A DNA stretch of 64,000 nucleotides. It comes from Kalaharituber pfeilii. Taxonomy: Eukaryota; Ascomycota; Pezizomycetes; Pezizales; Pezizaceae. The translations under genes were made by a program, and so were the position numbers. This document shows positions 30,201-39,995 of the stretch, piece by piece. The notes beneath the pieces were generated by a model. That model saw only the letters and a program-made list of their open reading frames with translations. It searched no databases and was not told where the DNA came from. Location: NCBI GenBank assembly GCA_015179045.1, contig WHUZ01000109.1:1-64000 (forward strand). Direction: 5' to 3'. Every line of letters starts with the position of its first letter. Within the stretch, counting starts at the first letter, position 1.

Positions 30201-31085
30201 CTCTCTCTCCTCTCCACGAAGGTCCTTGGATGTACATAAAGTGGTAGTGAGTCACGGTGCTTGAGCGAACCTCTCATGTATCTGGTGTCCGGTTGTGGGT
30301 CCATGATCGGCTCCTCTCCAAACCTCAGCGTTCTGGCTTCTACTCTCTCCACCTCTCCGCCCATGAAAGTCTCAACCGATTCCAGATTCGCCAGCCCTTC
30401 CACCACGTCCCTCCTCGTTCCCCATGGGGCCCCGATTATCTCCCTGGCCACCCCGTACTGCCACTTCTCCAGCTGTCTGATTTTGCGGTCCGCAGGGGAG
30501 CCTTTCGCGTAACTCGCCCATGCCCAGCTTCCCCAGGTCGCTATGTTCCTAGCAATGCTTGTGTATAGCTGCCTCCTTTTGGCAGGCGGTATTTTGTGTA
30601 GCCGTGATGCTACCTGCCATGCTGCCTTCCCCAGTTGCAATCTCCTGTTGAAGTGATCGTCGAATTTTAGTGCCCAGTCGACGTACAGTCCTACCAGCCT
30701 GTAGCTTCGTTCCTTTGTGCCTATAACGATGGTTTCGGCCTTCCGGGGGTCCAGCTCGAACCCCTCCTCCAGTGCCTCCTCAGTCAGCTTCGCGCGATGC
30801 TCCCGTATGTCTCTCTTCAGTTGTTTCAGTGACTTATTGGATAGAACGCTGTGGAAGTCGTCCACGTAGGATCTGGAGAACTCGCGCCTGTCTGCTTTTT
30901 CTGCCACTGGTGCTATCCCTACGAGGAAAAGTACCGGGGATAGAGGAGACCCTTGAGGCGTTCCGTCGGTCATTCTACCCTCCCCCCTAACCTTCCCATC
31001 CCATGAGACCTTAAATCCCGTCGGTTGTAGGAAACCTTCCACAAACGCCGCTATGTTCGGATCGACCGTCTCTATTCTTCTCACC
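30062..31085 (-). pseudogene. Family A LINE reverse transcriptase (truncated)
   Basis: The frame contains DGTPQGSPLSPVLFLVGIAP (RT motif B region), the catalytic SYVDDFHSVL, and thumb features (LVGLYVDWALKFDDHFNRRL; IARNIATWGSWAWASYAKGS). It lacks fingers and the first catalytic Asp because of 5' truncation. The N-terminal 45 or so residues of the open frame that starts at 31216 belong to the interrupted host gene, not to the LINE. In related LINEs this enzyme copies RNA at a nicked target. Confidence 0.85.
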
Positions 31086-31398
31086 GAGCCTTCATTTGAT
31101 GCAGTATCTTCTTCCTCAAGATTGACCCTTTCTGCCATTGAAGTCTCATACAAAATCTCGTGCGCACCCTTCAACACAAAAAAGCTGGTGAGGTCCTTTG
31201 AAGTTGGGCTCCCCATGCTTACCTTAAGGAGTTGAAGTTTAGTGGTAGGCGAGCAGACGAAGGTGGTGATCCGTCCGATGGAAGCGATGGTACGGTTGTA
31301 GGTGTTGTGGACTTTGGAGTAGCCGCTACAAGCTCTACATATGAAGAAACCAAGTATACTTCGCTGACATTGTACTGTGTTCTGCCGGGATATTGCAT

Positions 31399-31895
31399 AA
31401 CGCCGGATAAGCGAAGATAAATTTATTACAAATTTCTGGGTCCTTCAATTGCATCAAATAGTTAACTAGACCTTAACCATACATGGGAGAATTATTTTGG
31501 CACCTCAGTTTGGATTTATCGAAGGATGTCATGGTGTAGTGGATGAAGACATACCTGAACTGAATAGGCAATAAGGAACCTATGCTTATCAAATTACGTA
31601 CAGAGGGGCAAGAGTAAGGATGTACATAATAAAATCTCCAGGATCATATACACCAAGTTTGGTACTGATATGAGCATTGTGGGAGAAGTGGTCGTTCGCT
31701 AAAAATATTCAGAAATGGTAGCGATTTCAGGGTAATGAATTCAAGCAGGCTAAAGAAGGGGCTTTTTTTTTACATACATCATTACTCGCGTGCATAGAAC
31801 GGGCTTGAATATCAGTGGAAAGGGTACCTATGGCCAGACCATATGGTGGAGATTTATTTTCGGCAATTTCTAGGACCCTATGTGATGATTGAAAG
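31399..31895. other. Intergenic; partial family A tail near 31768
   Basis: A T-run and CATCATTACTCGCGTGCATA at 31765-31795 is a partial family A tail (minus). No gene is supported in the rest. Confidence 0.45.
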
Positions 31896-31910
31896 TATAC
31901 GGAATAGCAT

Positions 31911-31961
31911 TATATATATATATCACAACCCCGCTTTGCAGCTGTTCGCCATGGCAGGGCC
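31911..31961 (-). mobile_element. Family B tail-only micro-retroposon with TSD
   Basis: A (TA)n run replaces the usual T-run, then ATCACAACCCCGCTTTGCAG and CTGTTCGCCATGGCAGGGC. Perfect 15-bp duplications TATACGGAATAGCAT lie at 31896-31910 and 31962-31976. At 51 bp it is among the shortest complete units. Confidence 0.92.
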
Positions 31962-32423
31962 TATACGGAATAGCATGCTGCTCTCTATATCAGGTAAGAG
32001 ATAATGAGGTATATAGTTTGATATACTCAGTGTATGGATGCACTAAATTGATTCTAGGCATGCTGTATTTTCATGTATAACAGATAAAGAACGTTGAAAG
32101 TTCCTGAAGGAAAGTATGAAACAAAAATAAAAATAATAAAAAATAAAAATATAGGGATATTATATATATTCTGAAGAAGAATAAGAGTCAGTATCTGTAT
32201 ATAGCTTGGAAGGTGAAAGTATAGCAGATGTAAGTGATTTAATCTATCGTACGCGGTCATGCACTAGGTATGTCAAACTATATACTACATTATATCTTAC
32301 CTAATATGGATAGTAGACAACTTCTGCTGCAATACCCATTTCAGCACCAAGCGTAATACATATGATCTTGAGTACATATAATCACGCTAGCTGCTCTGTG
32401 TCTAATTTGATAAGCAGAGAAGT

Positions 32424-32836
32424 GACTAGGACAAAGGGTTTCGACACTGGCGGGCATACTAGGGGGCAAAGGCCTAAGACGATGGAGAGGCGAGATAGGT
32501 AAAGCAGACAGCCCGGAGTGCCGGTGGTGCGGGGAAGAGGAGACCATCCCCCACGTACTAGCATGGTGCAAGGTTTGGAAGAAGAAATGGCGAGGAGGGG
32601 AGGCGGACCTGCTCAGGCCCCCGAAAGAAGACCAGAAGGACAAAGACGCATTGGTGGACATTCTAGAATGGGCGGGCGATAGATGGACTTGGACGATCGG
32701 GTAGCCTAATTTTAATTACATGTTAAGCAGTTGATCCTGTTATTTCTCCTCTCACCTCTCATCTCTTATGTAGTTAAACCTCGCCATAGCCCCTAGGGCG
32801 GCACACGAGTACTGATATTAAAAAAAAAAAAAAAAA
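32424..32836 (+). mobile_element. LINE family A-like 3' end with TSD
   Basis: It encodes GKADSPECRWCGEEETIPHV, WCKVWKKKWRGGEADLLRPP and a Trp-rich end (ILEWAGDRWTWTIG, stop near 32704), then 3' UTR, tail CCTCGCCATAGCCCCTAGGG and A-run. Direct repeats GCAGAGAAGT lie at 32414-32423 and 32837-32846. It is a sub-lineage distinct from 29294-31085 by its C-terminus. Confidence 0.9.
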
Positions 32837-32986
32837 GCAGAGAAGTTTCCCCATTGCCTATTCAGGTATATCTCCGTACAATACATCATGTGATCCTCCC
32901 ATAAATGCAAACTGAGGGATAGAATATATTTCAGAACGTGTTAAAAAACCTCCTTGTACAGTTTCGCTATACAGTACTCGAACATC

Positions 32987-32988
<2 letters not shown>

Positions 32989-33022
<34 letters not shown>

Positions 33023-33052
33023 CATTACTCGCGTGCCGCCTTGTAGGCTTAT
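32989..33052 (-). mobile_element. Family A tail, tail-only
   Basis: A T-run of about 33 is followed by CATTACTCGCGTGCCGCCTT and GTAGGCTTATTG. No clear target duplication was seen. Confidence 0.65.
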
Positions 33053-33136
33053 TGCAGGCTCTACTGCAACAACTTCTCACGTTCCGAAGTACGCTATATC
33101 TCGGTAGAACACGGTATTTTGGAATAAAAATTAGAT

Positions 33137-33176
33137 TTTTTTTTTTTTTATATCATTACTGTACTCGCATGCCGCG
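33137..33176 (-). mobile_element. 40-bp family A tail fragment with TSD
   Basis: The T-run is followed by only ATATCATTACTGTACTCGCA and TGCCGCG, about 27 bp of tail. It is flanked by perfect 11-bp duplications AAAAATTAGAT (33126-33136 and 33177-33187). It shows that inserts can be even shorter than the full hairpin tail. Confidence 0.9.
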
Positions 33177-33462
33177 AAAAATTAGATTGATAGAACAACT
33201 CGTGCAGAGCTCTTAACCAATTCAGGCATCGTGAGTTCTCGACTTGTGGATTGGGAAGTTTCTCCAAAAGCCTGTTCTGTAAGTGTTGGTGTCAGTGACA
33301 AAGCCATCTGTACTGGCATGCCGCCTAGTGGCATGAAGGCTATGGTGAAGGCCAAAGCCCTGAGCATATGAGAATCGGAAATGAATAACTACTAGATGAG
33401 GTTGTCTCTTGTCGTTCTAATTGGACAATGTCTCTAGGAATTTTAATTAGAGAAGGTGTGCA

Positions 33463-33638
33463 TGTTGAGCTTTGGGTAGAAAGAGATGATTGTTATTCCT
33501 TTGTAGAGAGAGTAGCCAAAGTAATACACCTATATACATAGAGCATGAGGTTGCTCTCGGGCCCTTACCACCCTTTATCACGGACCTCTCTGATATCCGA
33601 CACCTCCGACACTCCGGCATTACTGTAGATCTCTAACA
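33463..33638. mobile_element. Solo LTR, copy 2
   Basis: The 176-bp sequence TGTTGAGC..CTCTAACA is nearly identical to 15723-15892 apart from a small insertion near the right end. 5-bp duplications GTGCA lie at 33458-33462 and 33639-33643. Different flanking duplications show that the two copies are independent insertions. Confidence 0.9.
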
Positions 33639-33920
33639 GTGCATCATGCTGCGCATAGTTTTGGCTCGCGAGGTATGTAGCAGGTTATCACCCTTCTTTC
33701 TGCCAAGTTCCTCCTCGCCTTCCACACCCTGTATGTCCCCATCACATCTGTTATTGTTTCTTCCTCCTCGCTGCACCAGCTGTGCTCTCGGCCATCCACT
33801 TGGTAATTGTCACGGGCCTACCCAGAAAGGCTGGGGATATCCACCTGAGTTGACCCGTAAGGCTGCTAGTGATCATTCGGCCTGGTCAACCGATAGCTAC
33901 AGTAGGACAATACAATTGAC

Positions 33921-34280
33921 TTTTTTTTTTTTTATATCATTGATCGTGTGCCGCCCTATGGGCTATGGCGATGTTTTAGACACATGAGAAAGAAGTAAAT
34001 AGATATAGATAACTAAAGAAATGGGTAGATAAGAATTGATTCTGCCTAAGGAAAGAAAATTGCTAAATGTCTGCCCAGTCCAGTATGTCCACCAGTGTGT
34101 CCCTATCCCTGTTGTCTCCGCCTCTGTCGCCTCTGGGGCGGCAGAGGTCGTCCTCGCCCGTTGGGCATCTGTCTCCAGACTCTGCATTGTGTTAGTACGT
34201 GTCGAGTGGTCTCGTAGTCTTCGCCGCACCAGCGGCACTCCCAGCTGTCCGCGGTGCCGATACTGTGTTTCCAGTATCGT
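33921..34280 (-). mobile_element. LINE family A-like 3' end with TSD
   Basis: The minus strand reads YWKHSIGTADSWECRWCGED, YETTRHVLTQCRVWRQM, 3' UTR, tail and poly(A) (T-run 33921-33933). Perfect 9-bp duplications ACAATTGAC lie at 33912-33920 and 34281-34289. Confidence 0.88.
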
Positions 34281-34289
34281 ACAATTGAC

Positions 34290-34596
34290 AGGTCGGGTCA
34301 CGGAAGTGTATCACAAGCAGAGCGCATGGTTGAAGTGAGCTGCACCACTGAGTGGCAAGAGTACGCGTAGACTAATTATGCACAACCTCAGCTACCAAGA
34401 CGTTGATATTAATTATTAAGCATAGATAGCGTAAACAATACAACATACAGTAGCGATGCGCGGGGAGCTGGCTATATAAGGAGGGCCTTCTGCCCTCAAG
34501 AGATGGTCGCGTTGTCCTAAGTTACACCCTCACTTTAGCTACATTATCGTAGACTTCGTAACAGTAATCCTGTGTTTCCACTTCCAGCCACGTCCT
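34290..34596. other. Intergenic, nothing recognised
   Basis: No coding or repeat pattern was identified. Confidence 0.4.
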
Positions 34597-34608
34597 AGTT
34601 CCTTTCTC

Positions 34609-34787
34609 TGGATTGGGCGGGGCAATAGACTTTTCTCATCTCACATCAGTTTTCTCTTTCCCTTTAGGCAGACATTAAACAATTTTCTCACATCTCCTAT
34701 CTACTCACATTTCTTTTCATTCATGTAATCAGAACATCGCCATAGCCCATAGGGCGGACCGCGATCAATGATATATATAAAAAAAAA
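34609..34787 (+). mobile_element. 5'-truncated LINE family A 3' UTR and tail with TSD
   Basis: Pyrimidine-rich 3' UTR, tail ACATCGCCATAGCCCATAGG..GCGGACCGCGATCAATGATA, A-run. Direct repeats AGTTCCTTTCTC and AGTCCCTTTCTC (one mismatch) lie at 34597-34608 and 34788-34799. Confidence 0.85.
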
Positions 34788-34811
34788 AGTCCCTTTCTCG
34801 CAGACTCCCAG

Positions 34812-35117
34812 TTAGCAGCTGTATACGGCCTCCCGAACTTTATTTTGGCCTATTCGTCTGCCATACCCTATTCCCCCTTTTGGGCACTCCTCTTGCCCTG
34901 CGTTTTCTGCAGTATCCCGCCCCCCTTCACCGCCTCCTGCGAGTAATGCAAGTAAGACCCCACTCCTGCTGCCTCGCCTAATCTCTCGTCGCTTTCTTTC
35001 CCACATGGCCTTCCACCCACGTAACCCCCAGATTAAAAGGCCGTTTTCCATTCTCGTCTCCACTGCCTCTCTGCATACCCTTGCTGCACCTCCCGATATC
35101 AGCCCGCTTTCTGTCAC
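34812..35117 (-). other. Open frame of 101 codons, possibly LINE-derived
   Basis: The frame reads MTESGLISGGAARVCREAVE and GLRGWKAMWERKRREIRRGS, with the high GC and Arg/Gly-rich character of the LINE frames in this window. I cannot assign it to a specific domain. Confidence 0.3.
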
Positions 35118-35842
35118 CTTTTGTCAGGTTGACATCACCAGCAGTTTATCCTCCTCTAAATCCCAAATTGCTTGAGCAACACTATCATCTCTGCATCATT
35201 CACAGTCGCTAACTTCCCTAGATGTAAATTACCCTAACGTGATCCTCCTCCTAACCCACTACCAGCCACATGAATTCGGTACCTTCCAACCTTCGTATGT
35301 CCCACTGATATTGCCTGTTCTCACACCGCTTTGGATGCAGGAGGTGGGGGTGATGGTATAATTGAGCTTGGAATTTGCACTTTGTTGCCCAGATGTCCCT
35401 ATTAACAGTCTTTAAGTACTTTTGTTATCTATCCCTCTTCCTCTTCCCTGGATCTCAATGCCCTTACCTGTGCGCTTGCTCTTTTTCTGGCTTCATCCCG
35501 GCTAATGTTGCCTTTTTTGGGGTAGCTCAACATCAGGATAGTGATCACCTGAGCAATTTGATATATTCTTGTAAATCATTCATCTTTGATCTAGTCGGCG
35601 TCCAACCTTTTTTCAGGATATCTAAACGGTTCAGGAAGATACAAATATTATGCTAGAAATGTCAGGAAATCTAACGCCCAATGAGTGAACCGACTAGGGA
35701 ACGATGTATCCCTAGAATTTTACTAGAACAAATTTGAAAAGCTTCCTTCTCTTGAACAAACATGGCATCTCTGGGAGAGCATTTGTTTTGTTTTTGTTTT
35801 TGTTCTGGTCGCCTGGAGATACATATGACCTCAAAGTTAAAT
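35118..35842. other. Intergenic, nothing recognised
   Basis: Pyrimidine-rich stretches, no gene recognised. Confidence 0.4.
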
Positions 35843-35935
35843 ATCATTACTCGCATGTCGCCCTGTGAGCTCCGACGATATTTTTTTTTTTTTTTTTTTT
35901 ATATCAGTACTCGCATGCCGCCCTATGGGCTATGG
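35843..35935 (-). mobile_element. Two adjacent family A tails
   Basis: ATATCATTACTCGCATGTCG..CCTGTGAGCTC, then a T-run (35881-35900) and ATATCAGTACTCGCATGCCG..CCTATGGGCTATGGCGAGG. The second is a full tail; the first is degenerate. One tail appears to have inserted beside the other. Confidence 0.7.
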
Positions 35936-36388
35936 CGAGGTGTTTTATTAGAATAAATGAAAGAAGAAATAAGCACTAAGTACATGTATTGCCCGACGAG
36001 ATCCAGGTGAGCATTGACCAAGGTAACAACAGTGCAAAGAGCAATGCTAAGCGGAAAGGATCAGAGCATCATAATACTTATACAGTACACTGGAAATAGC
36101 AATACATATACGATAGGAAGGAAAACAGTGTCTGAGATGCACATTTCTCAAGCGTGGTATCATAATATGCCAAGAACATCTAGGGGTTTTCGGTATTGGT
36201 TGTTTTTTTTTTGTTTTTGGGTGCAGCAAGTGTGCGCATATACTAGTTCTAAGCTTCATACTCACAAACCAAGCAGACATACAGTCTTACTGGCGGAACT
36301 CTTTCATGTTGGCAGGTATGGCGGTGTATTCACAATCTTGTTAATACGCTAAAACGACGACACATTTATTCCAAATTCCGACGGCATA

Positions 36389-36562
36389 TCTCTTGGACTG
36401 GCAGATACAAACTTGCCATGCATTGCATTGTCCAGGCTCTTAGTTCGAACCGCGGAGTGGCCAGCTTCTGTTGCTTTCAGTCCAACTGGTAAACAAAACT
36501 ACCGCCAAGTGCCACTAATGCAATGCAATGCATGGCAAGTCGTCACTTGCCAGCCCAAGGGA
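36389..36562. mobile_element. MITE with TA duplication (174 bp)
   Basis: Inverted ends TCTCTTGGACTGGCA / TGCCAGCCCAAGGGA extend inward over AACTTGCCATGCATTGCATT. TA dinucleotides flank it (36387-36388 and 36563-36564). Size, structure and TA target suggest a non-autonomous Tc1/mariner-type element. No coding. Confidence 0.8.
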
Positions 36563-36584
36563 TAATTCACAAACAAATATTATA

Positions 36585-36769
36585 GTGTTTTACCTAGAAA
36601 CCGATCACACACCGGGAAACCGATCAAATCCATTAACCTACGGACTTATGATGTTCTCTCATGCTCTAGCTTTGATTTGAGCCCACTGAATGGTCATTTG
36701 CGTTCACAGCCGTAGGTTGATGGATTTGATCGGTTTCCAGGTGATGATCGGTTTCTAGGTGAAAGACTC
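36585..36769. mobile_element. MITE with TA duplication (185 bp)
   Basis: Inverted ends GTGTTTTACCTAGAAACCGA and its inverse extend about 60 bp, with GGAAACCGATCAAATCCAT inside. TA flanks lie at 36583-36584 and 36770-36771. It sits 20 bp from the preceding MITE, but their ends are unrelated. Confidence 0.85.
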
Positions 36770-36771
36770 TA

Positions 36772-37729
36772 ACTATTTATGCGTCAGATCAACAACACCC
36801 CTGTACCTATTAACAACCTGAGAACAAACGATTCACGTGTTTCAACACCTTAACTGCGGCTCAACTTCCAACACATGCTACATTGACCGTACCACGTGAA
36901 ACCTCCACAGTCCTGATTCATCCATTTGGATTAAACCGTCTGGCCCTGTACGCAATTTTCCTCAGTCGCGCAATCGCAAGCATCCATGCAAAAGCAACAA
37001 AATTTCAATTGCTAGAACTCGGCAACACCAAAGTCAGTGACAGCCAATTTTACGCCGTTTTTCAATCAATAAACCTCCAGCCGCGTGCGTCGTGGAGTAA
37101 CTCTGATCTATAAGTACGGAAGTCTGCACGCCTCCGAACACGCATGAGCATTACAATCTGGTCGCATGGTGCCAATCAATACCCTGTTCTCGTAGGAAGT
37201 TGAATACAGGACCGGTAGTAACGTAATGAAAAAAATAGGAAACAAAAAATAGGACGCAAGCAAAAATCAACTTTAAACAGGTAACGATTTTTCCACTAGA
37301 AGCTAATCATATGGATCCGGAGCATTAGAATCCAATCTGTAAGATGTAACTTCTCACCCCCCGTCAATGAGCTAAACCTCATAGGGTCAAACTTCATCCT
37401 TCATCGTAGGGCTAAAATTCAAGATGCCAAAAAAAAACAGGTGCCGAAGGAGCGAAGGGATAAAAGGGTTTGTATTTCGCCGGAGAGTGTAGATAGCAGA
37501 AGTAGACAGTAGAGCTCCCAAACTAATCAAGCGAGCAAAATAAACTGTCTTCTCTCCACAAACTTTAGATTATATATTAAAAAGACGGTGGACACCCCTC
37601 TTACAGAACTGGACCTGAGAATGGTACCGGGGCCCTCAATTCTATACCTCTCCATTAGTGACGAGACTACCTCTCGTGGCTTCCAATTGTAACTTCCAGT
37701 ACTAGAAAGAACTTCATCAAGCTATAGCT
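36772..37729. other. Intergenic, nothing recognised
   Basis: The frame at 36883-37113 has no family motif. The rest is AT-rich and without recognised repeats. Confidence 0.4.
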
Positions 37730-37995
37730 TGATTTGGAAAGTAGACAGCTCCTGACCCTCTTCCACGGTACCCCGCCACCCTCTCCACTTCACCCCCGCT
37801 TATATCGCCGCCTATATCACCTGCGCCTGTCCCACCGCAACCTATCCTGTCGCATCTCTTGTCGCTGCCCCAACCGCCGCCACTTCTCTTACCTTTGTCT
37901 GTACCCTCTCACCGTCTGTTGCATTTCAGCCTCTGGTGCCGCCGCTCGGGTCGCTGCTTCTCTCGCCAGCTCTCCTGTCATTTCATTCTAGCCAC
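37730..37995 (-). pseudogene. LINE RNase H end, remnant
   Basis: The minus strand reads NEMTGELAREAATRAAAPEA, which matches the final RNase H motif of LINEs (GNExAxxLAREAAT), followed by a basic stretch (RQEMRQDRLRWDRR) with stops. No tail was identified, so this is an old fragment. Confidence 0.5.
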
Positions 37996-38882
37996 TGTCA
38001 CATCTCCTACCCTCCACCTTCGCATCTCATAGGTCGACACCCGACAACAAGGTTGACAGATAAGACGAGTGCCTCATAGCAGCAACTGCAACTAGCAGGA
38101 GGACAAGGCTTCCATCCCCGCATTTCCCCATTGCCTCTAGATCTCGCATCGCCTGACCAATCTTTTCGCCTATACCTCCGTTCCCACCACCCATCGCCCA
38201 TACGCAGCGTGGCCGATAGCTCCTACCATCCCCTTGCCACAGCCACTCCCCGCTGCATTTTTCTCCTTGGCAGTCGACTACTCCCATGTGCTCTTGCTTA
38301 CCTTTTTTCCTTTACAATTTTTGTTACACCTATAACATCTCCGTTAGATTACTTTGTGGTGACACGGGAGCTATGGGAGCACAGAATTTCCGAACAGCTA
38401 GGTCGCTAATATGGTCGGCGGAGGGAAGCCATGCTGAGTTGGCCTGCCGTTGCCAAAATGAGAGAATATACTAGATAACTCTTGAACCACAAGAAATCGG
38501 TACAACAAGCTATCACGAGGGCTTGTGCCATCACGAGAGCTCAAACGTGTGAGAACACAGGACTCCATGCGAACCCGGGTTTCTAATATGGTCGGCAGAG
38601 GGAGCTTGGATATTTGGCCGGTGAAACACAAGCAAATAACTTACGGGTATACGGGGGTTGCAGGTACAGCAGAGGTGCTGTTTCCCGTTTAGAAGCCAGC
38701 GAACAAATTCTTGGGTAGGCGTGGTTGTAGGTACATGGATAGTCTCATGCCCAGACTAGTTCTTGGGAATTCAGCGAGGAAAATAAGCTTCTGGTCATGC
38801 GACAATTCTTTTTTTTTTTAATTTTTTTTCCTTTTCATTTTATATCAATGCTCCGAATTTGTGGCAATCATTGTTTCGTAGT
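37996..38882. other. Intergenic, nothing firmly recognised
   Basis: A T-rich run followed by ATATCAATGCTCC near 38810-38850 may be a heavily decayed family A tail. Confidence 0.35.
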
Positions 38883-39197
38883 AGAGCCTGGTTGACCCGC
38901 TTATTCATAGTTTTATAATCCACGAGGGGGGATCAAGGACGGAGAAACGCGAAGGGAAATGGACCAAAAACGGCCGGTGTGAGCGATAGAAGGGAAGGAA
39001 TCGTTCTGACCAACCTTGAGAGAACACATCCCGCTGTTGGGAAGGCGCGGGGAGGAATTAGTGGAGCCAACATGCGGAAAGCGCCACCAGTTGCCGTTCA
39101 AGCAGTAACCGGGCCCCACCCTCAGCCTCTCTCCACTCCCGAATGATCTCTTGGCGCAACCTTCGTTCGTGCTTCCTGATATAATTTTTGTCCATTA

Positions 39198-39993
39198 CAG
39201 TCAGACCTTGCTATAATGAACCTCGCTATAGTGAAAACCTTGCTATAATGAACACACCACGCTCTCGGATTTCCATCCCCATACAATTTGACCTTGCTAT
39301 AATGAAATCACACCAAATAGTGTAATGAAAAAAAATCTAGAGGAAGTTATTTATATCTACATACAAATTGTTCTTGCTATAATGAAAAGATGCTCATGAA
39401 ACCCATACAAACCCCCCCTGCTACTGCCTTGCCTCCTGCGCACCAGTGATTCTTGAGCAGCCCAGAAAACAGCAACTACGTCGCTAAGCACTAGAGGTTG
39501 GTTTAAACCAAGTTGTGAGTGTCTGTTGCTTCTGAGTATATTGCTGGTATAATTGTCGCCACTGGCTAGTAGATATCTCGACTGTTAGAGCTCTGATCAC
39601 GGAAGTCAATCTACAGTGACTTGTGAAACGTCTTGGGGATTGGGCAATATTGGGGCAAGTGTATCATGCAAGCCTAACCCCCAAGACCTTTTACGGGTTA
39701 CTATACTATTGATTTACTTTTGATTTATATTTTTCTCCCACTATCACTGCTCCTTATATTTCTATTTCCATTCCTAATCATCACTACCACCACCGTCCCA
39801 AACAAATTGATTTCTTAATGTGGCTATTTCCATTACTAGTAAGTCTTAATTAGTAGCCAGGCTCAAGCAAGACTCACGCACTCAGCTGCCAAGACTATAT
39901 GACTAATTTTCCACAATTTTCTATACTGAAAACCTTGCTATAGTGAAAACCAAGGGCCGAATTTTATGTATTCATTATAGCAAGGTCTGACTG
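39198..39993. mobile_element. pogo/Tc1-like non-autonomous element with TA duplication
   Basis: Ends CAGTCAGACCTTGCTATAAT and its exact inverse are flanked by TA (39196-39197 and 39994-39995). The motif CCTTGCTATAATGAA repeats at least five times near the ends. Unit B carries the unoccupied site (CATTACTACCGC near 50693), which proves the boundaries. CAGT-start inverted repeats with a TA target are typical of pogo elements. There is no transposase frame. Confidence 0.93.
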
Positions 39994-39995
39994 TA

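Larger units (their letters stand above)
29294..31085 (-). mobile_element. LINE family A, 5'-truncated, nearly complete 3' half
   Basis: The insert is read on the minus strand: reverse transcriptase, RNase H, CCHC-like end, 3' UTR, hairpin tail (CCTCGCCATAGCCTGCAAGG..GGCATGCGAGTAATG) and poly(A) (T-run 29297-29312). A duplication GAGCCT flanks it (29288-29293 and 31086-31091), with partial similarity beyond. It is the longest family A copy here and defines the family's coding end. Confidence 0.85.
29049..31398 (-). pseudogene. Host gene interrupted by a LINE
   Basis: On the minus strand a frame starts at 31398 (MQYPGRTQYNVSEVYLVSSY) and continues through a Thr/Pro/Ser-rich stretch (ATPKSTTPTTVPSLPSDGSP) to LNFNS. 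A GTAAGC..CACCAG segment of 38 nt follows (very short for an intron), then FFVLKGAHEILYETSMAERV and EEEDTASNEG. There the LINE insert (29294-31085) begins. After it the same frame resumes with KFMYSSVALIGAITATSETL and MWTFYNTVHTVYTECRYANR. A run of five C near 29158 shifts the frame, and EEAAAQASAILLT.. runs to a stop at 29049. Removing the insert and one 6-bp duplication (AGGCTC in gene sense) joins the halves in frame. The family is unknown. Confidence 0.55.

Noticed and set aside
35375..35656. Frame with hydrophobic N-terminus as a secreted protein
   Set aside because: Short, AT-rich and without splice-consistent continuation or family motif.
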